DNA of 64,000 nt from UBA5342 sp965662645 (GTDB lineage: Bacteria > Bacteroidota > Bacteroidia > Bacteroidales > UBA5342), in contig CBFIII010000001.1 of assembly GCA_965662645.1 (NCBI GenBank), positions 244,282 to 308,281 of the forward strand, given 5' to 3'. The notes under the pieces are model-generated. The model searched no databases. It was given only the letters and a program-made list of their open reading frames with translations, and was not told the DNA's origin. The stretch's first letter is position 1; the number at the start of each line of letters is the position of its first letter. The position numbers were made by a program, and so were the translations under genes. Positions 35,868 through 44,622 of this stretch are shown here, in pieces.

Positions 35868-36401
35868 ATGGGTTTTCTGTCTAAATTTTATTTTAAAAGT
35901 AAATTGAAGTCTTTAGTTAGGCAACGACAGGTTGAACGTTATTTTCTTAATATATCTTCAGTAAAACGTGTGATAGTGGCATTACAGTGTGAAGATTATT
36001 TATCTCTTCGGCATATTGAGAAGGAAATACGTTTATTGCTTCCTGATTTTTTGCAAGTGATTATCGTCGTTTATGTAAAAATCGGGATAAGTGAAGAATT
36101 GAATTATGTCGTGAACCATAAAGATGTACTGATCTCGAAAAATGATCTTAAGATGAAGATAGTACCTTCGGACGAATTGATTGCAAGGGTGGATCAAATA
36201 GGTGCGGATGTATTTATAAATTTAGAAAAAGAAAGTGCACCTGTCATTGATTTTCTTACTGAAGTCTCTAATGCACAGATGCGTATTGGGTTTGAAGAAA
36301 AGACGGCCATTTGTGATTTGATGATAAATGGTAAGGGTAAAAAAGATTTGGACTCTTTTTTTAAAAAGATTACACAAGTGTTAGAACGTATTAATGCTTA
36401 A
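35868..36401 (+). CDS. Uncharacterised DUF6913-like protein
   Basis: 177 residues, no signal peptide or membrane segment, cytoplasmic. The basic N-terminus (LSKFYFKSKLKSLVRQRQ) and the segment GADVFINLEKESAPVIDFL match what I recall of a small Bacteroidota family (DUF6913) usually placed between ligA and dapA, as here. Function unknown. It begins 63 bases after ligA and ends 33 bases before dapA on the same strand, so co-transcription is likely. Confidence 0.65.
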   Translation: MGFLSKFYFKSKLKSLVRQRQVERYFLNISSVKRVIVALQCEDYLSLRHIEKEIRLLLPDFLQVIIVVYVKIGISEELNYVVNHKDVLISKNDLKMKIVPSDELIARVDQIGADVFINLEKESAPVIDFLTEVSNAQMRIGFEEKTAICDLMINGKGKKDLDSFFKKITQVLERINA

Positions 36402-36434
36402 TTTAAATAGGATAGAAAATTAAATCGTCGATTA

Positions 36435-37322
36435 ATGAATATAAATGCTTTTAAAGGATTAGGTGTAGCTATGATTACGCCATTTGATGAGGATTATAAG
36501 GTAGATATTGAAACGCTGCGTTCACTTACCGCTTCTCTTGTTGATGGTGGTGCTGACTACTTAGTTATCCTAGGAACTACAGGAGAGACTCCTTCGCTTA
36601 GTAAAGAAGAGCAAGAGACTATTCTGGCTTGTGTGACTAGTGAAAATGATGCTCGTTTGCCTATTGTGATGGGAATAGCAGGTAACAATACTTATAATGT
36701 TATTGATGAAATACAACATAAAGACTTTAGTGGAGTAGATGCTCTATTGGTTGTTGTACCTTATTATAATAAACCTAATCAGCCTGGTATCTATCGCCAT
36801 TTTGCCGAAATAGCAAAGTCAACTAAGTTGCCTATTATTCTTTATAATATTCCTGGGCGTACAGGTGTTAATATGACTGCTGAAACCACATTGCGCCTAG
36901 CACATGAGTTTGATAATATTATTGGCGTGAAAGAGGCGTCAGGTAATCTTACTCAAATGGCAAATATTATCAGTGGTCGTCCTGACGATTTTTTAGTGAT
37001 CTCTGGTGACGATACTTTGACCTTGCCTTTACAGTCTATTGGCGGAGATGGGGTTATCTCTGTGCTTGGTAATGCATTCCCTGCTGACCTTTCTAAAATG
37101 ATTAAATTTGGAAAGCAAGGCGAAATGAAAGAGGCACAAAAGATATTTTATAAATACCTTGAGTTGATTGAATTGTTGTTTATCGACGGTAATCCTGTAG
37201 GTATTAAATCGTTAATGGAATTGCAAGGCGTAACAACTGGACGTGTGCGTTTGCCTTTGGTGAGAGCTCAGAAATCAACTGTTGATGCTATGAAAATGGT
37301 TCTTGCACAATTAAATGAGTAA
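36435..37322 (+). CDS. dapA: 4-hydroxy-tetrahydrodipicolinate synthase
   Basis: Condenses pyruvate with aspartate semialdehyde, the entry to lysine and diaminopimelate synthesis. 295 residues, TIM barrel. LGTTGETPSLS near 46-56, YYNKPNQPG near 111-119, YNIPGRTG near 138-145, and the Schiff-base Lys in GVKEASGN near 167. A strong terminator follows. Confidence 0.96.
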   Translation: MNINAFKGLGVAMITPFDEDYKVDIETLRSLTASLVDGGADYLVILGTTGETPSLSKEEQETILACVTSENDARLPIVMGIAGNNTYNVIDEIQHKDFSGVDALLVVVPYYNKPNQPGIYRHFAEIAKSTKLPIILYNIPGRTGVNMTAETTLRLAHEFDNIIGVKEASGNLTQMANIISGRPDDFLVISGDDTLTLPLQSIGGDGVISVLGNAFPADLSKMIKFGKQGEMKEAQKIFYKYLELIELLFIDGNPVGIKSLMELQGVTTGRVRLPLVRAQKSTVDAMKMVLAQLNE

Positions 37323-37343
37323 AAATTAAGCTTAATACTTTCT

Positions 37344-37375
37344 AATGCCTAGTTCCTGACTGGGCATTTTTTTTT
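37344..37375 (+). terminator. Terminator after dapA, 11 bases before the next start codon
   Basis: AATGCCTAGT / ACTGGGCATT 10-bp stem with one G-U pair, loop TCCTG, then eleven T. It leaves almost no room for a promoter before the start at 37387. Confidence 0.88.
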
Positions 37376-37386
37376 ATCCTTTCTTT

Positions 37387-38499
37387 ATGAAAAGAGTTCG
37401 TATGAAAATGTTTTTTATGGAACAACTTCGATCGTTGGTTTTATTGTGTGTTGCTTTCTGTTTGTGTCCTATTCTTAGTGCTTCAGATATTGTTTCAGAT
37501 ACTGTTTCTTCTTCTTGGCAGCCTCGATTTACTTATTCACCTTATTGGGGACAGCTTTTAGGTCGCAATGTAGAAAATAGTAGTATTGATAAGAAACCCT
37601 ATTTTGGGCAAGAATTTTTAATTGGAGTTCAAACAGGAGGTGATGATCCACGTCATTCAGCGCTCAATTTTCCTTATTATGGTGTTGGTTTGTACTCTGG
37701 TATGTATGGTGATGTGATGGAGAATATCTATGCTGGCTTTTTCTTTATTGACATCCCCGTTGTTAAATTTAAAAAAATGAGTCTTAACGTTGCTGCAGCT
37801 ATGGGGGTAGCCTTAAATTGTAGTCGTTATACTTTTGATCCTGATTTTCTAGCTCATAGTAGTTATGTCAATGTATATAGTCATCTATCATTAAGTTATC
37901 ATTATGCGCTTACGCCAAATTTAGATGTTGGTATTGGGGGGCGTTTTCAGCATTTTTCTAATGGATCTTTTCAGCATCCTAATTTCGGAAATGAGATGTT
38001 TAGTACTCAATTGTCTATTTCTTATATGCCTAAAATGAAAAGTCTTGAATTTTCATTACCCCCATTAAGTGATAAGAAGGATGAATGGATTTCGGTACTT
38101 TCTGTGGGGATCAATGGGTCCAAAACAGACTTTGATAAAAAATACTTTTATGCAAACACCTCCCTTGCTTATAGTTTTATCAAGAGAAAATGTTACGCTT
38201 TAGGTGTTGGGGCAGAAGTGACTTATAATGGTTCTTTAGAACAAGAGCTTGATCAATATTCTCAGATGGATTTGATGTATGGTGGTTTCTTTATTTCTAA
38301 TGAATTGATTTTTCAAAAGGTGAGGTTCGGTTTTCAATTTGGGACACCCGTCTTTAATCAAGTCGAATTTAAAGCCCCTTATTATGAGCGTTTGGTGCTG
38401 CGTTATCAGTTTATTCCAGAAGCTTTTTTGCATTTTGGGATAAAGATAAATGCTGATGAATCGGAATGTTTAGAGTGGGGTATTGGTTATATCTGGTAA
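37387..38499 (+). CDS. Acyloxyacyl hydrolase / PagL-like lipid A deacylase
   Basis: 370 residues. Signal-peptide-like N-terminus (hydrophobic about 16-31) and a beta-barrel-like C-terminal half. HFSNGSFQHPNFGNE near 197-211 is the His-Ser-Asn motif of the PagL/acyloxyacyl hydrolase family, which removes acyl chains from lipid A in the outer membrane. It is larger than classic PagL (~150-185), as in other Bacteroidota members. The start is uncertain: Met6, Met8 and Met11 are also plausible. The 3' end overlaps that of convergent coaE by 13 bases. Confidence 0.78.
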   Translation: MKRVRMKMFFMEQLRSLVLLCVAFCLCPILSASDIVSDTVSSSWQPRFTYSPYWGQLLGRNVENSSIDKKPYFGQEFLIGVQTGGDDPRHSALNFPYYGVGLYSGMYGDVMENIYAGFFFIDIPVVKFKKMSLNVAAAMGVALNCSRYTFDPDFLAHSSYVNVYSHLSLSYHYALTPNLDVGIGGRFQHFSNGSFQHPNFGNEMFSTQLSISYMPKMKSLEFSLPPLSDKKDEWISVLSVGINGSKTDFDKKYFYANTSLAYSFIKRKCYALGVGAEVTYNGSLEQELDQYSQMDLMYGGFFISNELIFQKVRFGFQFGTPVFNQVEFKAPYYERLVLRYQFIPEAFLHFGIKINADESECLEWGIGYIW

Positions 38500-39140
38500 T
38501 TCTTAAGCGATTCTAAGATTTGTAATGCTTGTGGAGTGACGAGGTGGTAGTCGTCTGTTGAAATGATATAATCAGATAGTGCTGTCTTTTTGTCATCGCT
38601 CCATTGATTAGCCATACGTTCTTCTACCATTTCAGCGCTGCATTTGTCACGTTTCATAACGCGCATAATACGTAGTATCTTGGGAGCCGTTACACAGATT
38701 GTTTGGTCAACACTAATGTTGGTTCCACTTTCGAAAAGAATAGCTGCTTCTTTAAAGATGATAGGTGAGGTTTGATCTTCACACCAAGATGCGAAGTCTC
38801 TTTCTACTGCTGGATGAGTGATTTTATTTAATTTGTTAAGAGCTTCTTTATCAGAAAAAACGATGTTTGCCAATGCTTTTCTATCTAAGTGGTTTGGATA
38901 AACTGTTTTCCCAAAAGTAGCGATAAGATTCTCTTTGATGATAGGGTCGTTATTCATCAATTCTTTAGCTCTTGAATCTGCATAATATACGGGATAACCC
39001 ATTATTTCGTAAAGATGAGCTATAGTGCTTTTCCCACTGCCAATACCTCCAGTGATGCCAATTTTTAAAGTAGTTCTTTGCTCTTTAGAAAGAGGGGTGA
39101 GGTCTTTGTCTTTTGTATTATTTGTCGTGTCCTTTTTCAC
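38487..39140 (-). CDS. coaE: Dephospho-CoA kinase
   Basis: Last step of CoA synthesis: ATP-dependent phosphorylation of dephospho-CoA. 217 residues. P-loop GGIGSGKS at 31-38, YYADSRAKELM near 53 and ITHPAV near 107. The N-terminus has about 25 extra charged residues (KKDTTNNTKDKDL...) before the usual KIGITGG start; no closer ATG is available. It is downstream of the obgE-DUF3859 pair, separated by a dispersed repeat. Confidence 0.93.
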   Translation of the reverse strand: MKKDTTNNTKDKDLTPLSKEQRTTLKIGITGGIGSGKSTIAHLYEIMGYPVYYADSRAKELMNNDPIIKENLIATFGKTVYPNHLDRKALANIVFSDKEALNKLNKITHPAVERDFASWCEDQTSPIIFKEAAILFESGTNISVDQTICVTAPKILRIMRVMKRDKCSAEMVEERMANQWSDDKKTALSDYIISTDDYHLVTPQALQILESLKNYQI

Positions 39141-39170
39141 CTATAATATTTTTTAGTTTTGCGTTGTTGA

Positions 39171-39272
39171 TTTTAATCCCACATTGTGAGTTCAATTCTT
39201 CGTAGCTTGATGCGAATATTAAAATTTGCTTCAACTAAATGCCTCGTGGGGGTGCTCCGAGGTTGTTGACTA
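39171..39272 (+). repeat. Dispersed ~100-bp repeat, copy C
   Basis: Same structure as copy A: CCCACATTGTGAG (palindrome with one change), TTCTTCGTAGCTTGATGCGAA, CTTCAACTAAATGCCTCGTG, GAGGTTGTTGACT. More diverged than B. Its right end overlaps the stop codon of the minus-strand DUF3859 gene (39270-39272). Confidence 0.8.
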
Positions 39273-39656
39273 AGATATTAATTCTAAGGTTTTATCAACA
39301 ATGATTTTTCCTTCGTATTTGATAATAAAACGCCATATCCCTAATTTGTCTTCGTAGGGTTTCCATACCGTATCACCAAGGAAAAATTGCCACGTATTAG
39401 CATTGACATAATGTTCGCCCACAAAATCTGGAGCAGGAAGGCCATCGGAGCCGTTAAATCTAGGATGGATGACCACAAAATCTAACTTTATACCTTTTCC
39501 TTTTTTAATGCTCAACACTAAGCCAAATTCCACGTCTGAACTCAATATCACTTGATCGTTTATCTTAATGATTTTTGGAATATCGTCTGAGTCACGATTC
39601 CATTGGTCATAAGTTCCGTAGCTTTCGATTTTAAATTGAGGTTTCTTCTTTGCCAT
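39270..39656 (-). CDS. DUF3859-like protein
   Basis: 128 residues from ATG 39656-39654 (MAKKKPQFKIESYGTYDQW). This start is preferred over an in-frame TTG at 39710 because AAAGG directly precedes it and the upstream segment lies in an intercistronic hairpin. No signal peptide or membrane segment. SYGTYDQWNRDS near the N-terminus, VEFGLVLSIKKGKGIKLDFV in the middle and GIWRFIIKYEGK near the C-terminus resemble the DUF3859 family as I recall it. Function unknown. Second gene after obgE on the same strand. Confidence 0.72.
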   Translation of the reverse strand: MAKKKPQFKIESYGTYDQWNRDSDDIPKIIKINDQVILSSDVEFGLVLSIKKGKGIKLDFVVIHPRFNGSDGLPAPDFVGEHYVNANTWQFFLGDTVWKPYEDKLGIWRFIIKYEGKIIVDKTLELIS

Positions 39657-39670
39657 CCTTTGTACTATTG

Positions 39671-39714
39671 GCTGTTGGTTTTTGACTTTTATATAAAGGT
39701 CAATAGCCAACAGC
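39671..39714. promoter_or_regulatory. Intercistronic hairpin between obgE and the DUF3859 gene
   Basis: GCTGTTGG / CCAACAGC 8-bp stem, a 3x3 internal loop, then TTGAC / GTCAA. No T run follows on the minus strand, so it is not a standard terminator. It could be a processing or stability element. Confidence 0.6.
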
Positions 39715-39725
39715 TTAAAAATGAT

Positions 39726-40715
39726 CTAGTCATTCATCAGTTTCCAAATCTTATCTTTCAATTGCAAAATGTTATATTGCGTGTGTGAAGAGATGAATAG
39801 GTGTGGCACATCGGGTACTTCTTCTTCCATTTGAGCCATTAACTCATCATCCAATAAGTCGGACTTCGTAATCGCTAAGAAACGTTTTTTATCAAGTAAT
39901 TCTGGATTGTATAAACGAAGTTCGTTCAGTAGAATATCATATTCTTTAGCTATATCGTCAGTATCTGCTGGTACCATAAAGAGTAACATCGAGTTGCGTT
40001 CAATATGGCGAAGAAAACGTAATCCTAGACCTTTGCCTTCGTGAGCTCCTTCTATAATACCTGGGATGTCAGCCATCACAAATGATTGGTTATCACGGTA
40101 CGAAACGATACCCACATTAGGGACTAAAGTTGTAAAATGATACTCTGCAATTTTAGGTTTGGCTGCTGAAACTACCGATAGTAAAGTCGATTTGCCAGCA
40201 CTAGGAAACCCTACAAGACCTACGTCAGCAAGTACTTTTAGTTCTAGCGTAACGGCTAGCTCTACACGGGGTTCTCCGGGTTGTGCATAACGTGGTGCTT
40301 GGTTCGTGGGCGATTTAAAGTGCATATTCCCACGTCCGCCTTTACCTCCAGGCATAAATATTACCTCAGTGTCTTTATCTGTGATCTCACAGAGCATTTC
40401 TCCTGTTTCGGAGTCTCGTGCTATGGTTCCTAATGGAACTTCCACTATTTTATCTTCTCCGTCATGTCCTGTGCTTTGGTTTCCTGTACCATCACCTCCA
40501 TCACCAGCATAAAGATGACGTTGCCATTTCAGGTGGAGTAATGTCCACATCTGTGGGTTTGGGCGTAGTATTATATGTCCACCGCGACCACCATCGCCGC
40601 CATCAGGTCCGCCTTTGGGAATGTATTTCTCGCGGCGCATATGAGTGGAACCTTTACCGCCCTTTCCAGAGCGACAAAATATCTTTACGTAATCAACAAA
40701 ATTTGTTTCTGCCAT
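39726..40715 (-). CDS. obgE: GTPase Obg/CgtA
   Basis: Ribosome-associated GTPase acting in 50S assembly and stress. 329 residues from ATG 40715-40713 (MAETNFVDYVKIFC); an in-frame extension of 17 codons would lie upstream of the predicted transcript start and is rejected. Glycine-rich Obg domain at 1-158 (GGPDGGDGGRGGH), then G domain with P-loop GFPSAGKST and switch DIPGIIEGAHEGKGLG. No C-terminal OCT domain. First gene of the minus-strand unit. Confidence 0.96.
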   Translation of the reverse strand: MAETNFVDYVKIFCRSGKGGKGSTHMRREKYIPKGGPDGGDGGRGGHIILRPNPQMWTLLHLKWQRHLYAGDGGDGTGNQSTGHDGEDKIVEVPLGTIARDSETGEMLCEITDKDTEVIFMPGGKGGRGNMHFKSPTNQAPRYAQPGEPRVELAVTLELKVLADVGLVGFPSAGKSTLLSVVSAAKPKIAEYHFTTLVPNVGIVSYRDNQSFVMADIPGIIEGAHEGKGLGLRFLRHIERNSMLLFMVPADTDDIAKEYDILLNELRLYNPELLDKKRFLAITKSDLLDDELMAQMEEEVPDVPHLFISSHTQYNILQLKDKIWKLMND

Positions 40716-40736
40716 CTTTATTTTATTTTCAGGGGG

Positions 40737-40767
40737 CAAAGATAGTGCTATGTGGACGAAGGGCAAA
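40737..40767 (-). promoter_or_regulatory. obgE promoter
   Basis: Minus strand: TTTG (40767-40764), 19-base spacer, TATCTTTG (40744-40737). Exact consensus match, 21 bases before the ATG. Confidence 0.82.
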
Positions 40768-41150
40768 ATAGCGATAAGTAATAAGATGATTATGTTTTAT
40801 TTTCTGAGGTATGAAAACTTTCTGTTATTCTGTTTTGCTTTGGTTGCTCTACGATTAAAATGTCTGTTTTTCTCTTTCGTTTTTCTTAATCGATAGATTG
40901 TGAGTTTTATAGCCTCTTCTTCTCTTTTTGATATAAGATTTGAGTGTGTGTGGTTTTGTATTTTATAGAATGAGTGTTTTTGTTTTTGTCGTGTTTTATA
41001 TTTTAAGATGTGACTGAGTTTTGTATGCCTTAAGCGTATATTTACCAATAGTTGTGTATAATCTTGAGAGTGTTTATTGAAATCGTGTGTTTCTTTTGTT
41101 TTTCTATTTTATCCTAAATCGTTTGTTTTTTTATAAGCATTAATAAAGTC
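40768..41150. other. T/G-skewed gap without a recognised gene
   Basis: About 380 bases, very rich in T and poor in A and C on the plus strand. A TTG-initiated 83-codon minus-strand ORF (40797-41048) is all Lys/Arg/Asn-type residues with no domain and follows from the skew. No hairpin or RNA gene recognised. Confidence 0.5.
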
Positions 41151-41184
41151 TTTGATGCAGTACGCTCTTTTTTCTTTATTTTTG
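41151..41184 (+). promoter_or_regulatory. Probable promoter of the PAP2 gene
   Basis: TTTG (41151-41154), 22-base spacer, TATTTTTG (41177-41184). Transcription would begin near 41189, only a couple of bases before the ATG at 41191. Confidence 0.5.
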
Positions 41185-41190
41185 TCTCCG

Positions 41191-41730
41191 ATGAAAAAAA
41201 GTGGACTATTATTTATTTTTATACTTTCCTTCGTTAGCATAGCTAGAGCTGGAGATAAAGGTGGTGTAGAACTATCAGGTGATATATTGGAATTTGCTAT
41301 GCCTGCGGCGGCGTTAGGATCTACATTTATATGGAAAGATGATTCACAACCCACGTGGCAGTTTGTAAAAGCTATAGGAACATCCTTTTTGATAAGTCGT
41401 ACTTTGAAAATTGTCATTGATAAAAAACGACCTAATGGTGGCATTCATTCTTTTCCCTCGGGACATACAACATCTGCTTTTACCAGTGCTGCTTTTTTAG
41501 AACGTCGTTATGGTTGGAAAGTAGGAGTCCCAGCTTATATTACAGCTGCCTACGTGGGATGGAGTCGTGTGTATTCTGATTACCATGATTGGTGGGATGT
41601 GCTAGGTGGTGCTGTTCTGGGTACTGCTAGTTCTTATGTTTTTACCAAAGCATATAAAAATGACAATTTAGATCTTGCTTTTAATCTTGCTCCTAATTCT
41701 TACAAGTTTGGCGTCGTTTATCGTTTTTAG
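41191..41730 (+). CDS. PAP2-family phosphatase
   Basis: 179 residues from ATG 41191; signal peptide about 1-20 (ending IARA/G). Phosphatase motifs in order: KIVIDKKRP, PSGHT, and SRVYSDYHDWWDVLGG with the catalytic His. PAP2 enzymes remove phosphate from lipid phosphates such as undecaprenyl pyrophosphate or lipid A; the substrate here is unknown. An in-frame extension of 13 codons covers the promoter and is rejected. Convergent with the CHAT gene, 54 bases apart. Confidence 0.88.
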   Translation: MKKSGLLFIFILSFVSIARAGDKGGVELSGDILEFAMPAAALGSTFIWKDDSQPTWQFVKAIGTSFLISRTLKIVIDKKRPNGGIHSFPSGHTTSAFTSAAFLERRYGWKVGVPAYITAAYVGWSRVYSDYHDWWDVLGGAVLGTASSYVFTKAYKNDNLDLAFNLAPNSYKFGVVYRF

Positions 41731-41784
41731 TTACGTGATTTCTTCTGATGCCTTCCCTTCTTTTATCTTAAGATCTTATCCTTT

Positions 41785-44622
41785 TCATTCGCTTATCAAA
41801 ATAAAACTGGCCCAGTCCATTGCATTGTATCCTTTTTTGATACCGTCTAATTTTGCCAGTCTTAATGCTTCGTTGTAATTCAGATCTTCTTTCAGTAGAT
41901 GTCCATAAAAAGAAATCATGAGCTCTTTGGTCATTTTATCATGAACTTTCCACAGACTTGCTAATACATTGGGGACACCCGCATAGATGAAACCACGAGG
42001 AAGCGACATTACTCCTTCGCCGTCTTTTATATTTCCCATGCCACTATTACATGCCGATAGCACTACGAGATCTTCGTTGAGTTGTAGATGATAAAGCTCG
42101 TTTAGATTCAAAAAGCTACTGACTGTTTCGTCATTTACATTTTGTGATAAAAAGAGTCCTGTTTCTTCGTCATTATTGTTGCTGATGCCATGAGTTGCAA
42201 AATGCAAGATGTTATTGTCTGCCAATGCGTCTATTAAGTCTTGTTTATTTGCTTTCTCTCCCGACATAATATTAACTGGAAAACCTTTATTGGTGAATAG
42301 TTTTGAGATGCCTCTGACTTCTTTACCAGAATAGGGGAGTTTAACTAAATCATCCCCTCTTAGTGATGTTTTGTTAATGCTTGAGCGGAGTACTTCGGCT
42401 ATTTCGTTGCTGAGTGGGACATTCTCTTCTGCAAAAGGAGATATGGCAAGTAGAGTAGGGTTTTTGACTCTTTCTTTTATTGTGTTGGTGTAGGCATATT
42501 GATAGTTGATGTTATAATCCTCTATCAATAATTTCTTGTCATCGCTTATTAAAATTTCAAAAGGGGTTTTAAATAGATAGCTGTCGGGTATTATAGTCAG
42601 ATAACTTTGGCCTTTAATAATGTTTTCAGTAGGTTTTATTAAAATTTCAGAAAGAAGCTTTTGTTCTTTGGTGTAATCTTCTCCTGTTTTGATTTTACGG
42701 ATTAAATTCTGTGTTGTATTTTTTAATTCAGGAGCTGTTATTTTTTTTATGATTTGGGATTTGTTGTTGAAGGCTGATATAAAGAGTGTTTCGTTATATA
42801 TAGAATAAGAAATATAAGCGTGATTTTCTGGACAGTTATTAGTGGATATGGCATAGACATTGTTTGTGTCTTGATCTTTAAAATAATGGTCTAGTTGTAG
42901 GCGAGATAGGAATAGCTCATTATTAAGATTGAAACGTTCTTCTGGGGGGTAAGTGTCTTGTGACTGATTTAGCTTTTTGTTAATACTAAGGTAATGGCTG
43001 ATGATGCTGTCAGGAATGGTTTTAACAATATTAGCTATGCTTTTTTTGTTTCTTAAATGGAATAGCTTTGTCTTTTCGGACAAGGCAAAAGCGGTGTCGG
43101 CATATTGGTTTTGATGGTATTTGTTTGAGAGTAATTCTGCCGCCTTTAATGGCAATAAATTATTGTCTTTTAATTTCTTACTGTACGATAAACCAGCTTC
43201 TTCATTTTGTGATAGATGATGATTGTCGATGAGCATGCGTTCGTTTAATTGGCCATACCTTATAATGTCATAAAGATAACGGGGATTGTTTTCTTGTAAA
43301 TACGCTTGAAAAAGAATTTCGTTTAAATTTTTTATGCTTTCTATGGTATTGTAGGTCTTTACTTCAGGAATATAAGATAAGGTTTGTTGAGTTAAGATGC
43401 TGTCACCAGATGATTGAATGAGGCATCGTAAGGCATCTTTGAAACTTTGTTCTGCATCTGCATATTCTCCTCTTTGGTAATAGGTGTCGGCCAAGTACAT
43501 GTAAAATTGTTGGGCAGGGGCGGCAAAAGGGGTGTCATAAAGTTTTGTTGTTTCATTAATACTTTCTTTCAAGAGGGTGAGGGCGGTGTCTAATTCACCA
43601 TTCATAGTATGAGCATAGCCTAAAAACTTAAGGCTGTTATTGTATTGTCTTGAATTTGTTTCCCCTTGTTGTTCTTCACAAGAATTATAGTAGTCATGAG
43701 CAGCCTCTTTCATTTTATTAAAATTGTTTGATTCATAATAAATATAATAGAAGTCTTCATAAGTTTCGGATAATGAAGTGGCCGGTAGTTTTCCTGTGTG
43801 TATGCTGTCTAAGGCTAATTTAAGACGTCTTTTGTTGACGGCTATAGCTTGATCAAATTTTTTCTGTTGTGTGTAGTTTCGGCATAAGGCTCCCATAGCC
43901 ATGATGCGGTATGAGAGTTGCCCGTGTGGTCCATCGGTGTTTTCAAAGAGATCGACTGCTTTGGTTAGATAGTTATTCGCTAATTGATCATCTATGTTAA
44001 GTAATTCTACACCTATGTTCGTATAAAGAGCTGCTACATCGATGTAGTTGTTTTTTTCTGTTAGTGGTTGGCTCAATTCGAGAACAAGATCTGCTGTCCT
44101 AAAAGCTTTTTCGTAATCTGAAAGACGGAGATAGATAGAGGTGAGATCAATGCTACAGGTTTTTGCAAGGATTGGGTAATCTCCAGCTGTGGCATTGTCT
44201 TTTATTGTGCAAAGGAGTTGAGCTGCTAATGTATATTCGCTTTTTATCCGCCATGAGAGAGTCTGAAAATAATTGAACAGTAAGCTTTCGAAGTGCGTAA
44301 CTTCTAATTTTTCGATATTCTTTCTTGAATTTTCAAGAAGTTCGTCAAATTCTTTGAGTTGGCCTCGGTAGTAAAGGTAAATTCCGTATTCATTGGTAAT
44401 AAAGGCATAGGCTTCAAAATTGTTATCCTCTAGATGTTTGTTTCTTACTCTATTGACTAAAGAGTCGGAAGATAGTCCATTACCTGGTCTTATTATAATT
44501 TCTAAAAGTTCTAGACTCTCTTCGTCTGTAGGGCTGTGACGCAAATCTTTATATATTTGCTGTGAAAAGCTATTGGTAATACTATAAGTTAGGATAATAA
44601 GGAATAGTAATGTGCGTTTCAT
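41785..44622 (-). CDS. Secreted TPR-CHAT domain protein
   Basis: 945 residues. Signal peptide about 1-20 (ending SFSQ). The N-terminal ~500 residues are helical TPR-like repeats (for example YADAEQSFKDALRCL). The C-terminal CHAT domain (about 690-945) is a caspase-like fold with catalytic His811 (HFATHG) and Cys858 (VLSACNSG), followed by LPRGFIYAGVPNVLASLWKV. CHAT proteases act in programmed responses and, in some bacteria, in defence beside CRISPR or gasdermins. Here there is an export signal and no such partner, so an envelope role is more likely. The cleaved target is unknown. TACTTTTG at 44691-44684 may be its -7 box. Confidence 0.85.
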   Translation of the reverse strand: MKRTLLFLIILTYSITNSFSQQIYKDLRHSPTDEESLELLEIIIRPGNGLSSDSLVNRVRNKHLEDNNFEAYAFITNEYGIYLYYRGQLKEFDELLENSRKNIEKLEVTHFESLLFNYFQTLSWRIKSEYTLAAQLLCTIKDNATAGDYPILAKTCSIDLTSIYLRLSDYEKAFRTADLVLELSQPLTEKNNYIDVAALYTNIGVELLNIDDQLANNYLTKAVDLFENTDGPHGQLSYRIMAMGALCRNYTQQKKFDQAIAVNKRRLKLALDSIHTGKLPATSLSETYEDFYYIYYESNNFNKMKEAAHDYYNSCEEQQGETNSRQYNNSLKFLGYAHTMNGELDTALTLLKESINETTKLYDTPFAAPAQQFYMYLADTYYQRGEYADAEQSFKDALRCLIQSSGDSILTQQTLSYIPEVKTYNTIESIKNLNEILFQAYLQENNPRYLYDIIRYGQLNERMLIDNHHLSQNEEAGLSYSKKLKDNNLLPLKAAELLSNKYHQNQYADTAFALSEKTKLFHLRNKKSIANIVKTIPDSIISHYLSINKKLNQSQDTYPPEERFNLNNELFLSRLQLDHYFKDQDTNNVYAISTNNCPENHAYISYSIYNETLFISAFNNKSQIIKKITAPELKNTTQNLIRKIKTGEDYTKEQKLLSEILIKPTENIIKGQSYLTIIPDSYLFKTPFEILISDDKKLLIEDYNINYQYAYTNTIKERVKNPTLLAISPFAEENVPLSNEIAEVLRSSINKTSLRGDDLVKLPYSGKEVRGISKLFTNKGFPVNIMSGEKANKQDLIDALADNNILHFATHGISNNNDEETGLFLSQNVNDETVSSFLNLNELYHLQLNEDLVVLSACNSGMGNIKDGEGVMSLPRGFIYAGVPNVLASLWKVHDKMTKELMISFYGHLLKEDLNYNEALRLAKLDGIKKGYNAMDWASFILISE

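Noticed and set aside
40797..41048. 83-codon minus-strand ORF
   Set aside because: Lys/Arg/Asn-rich product explained by the T/G skew; TTG start only.
41785..44622. CHAT protein as part of an antiphage or CRISPR-linked system
   Set aside because: No Cas, gasdermin, nucleotide cyclase or other defence gene nearby, and the protein has an export signal.
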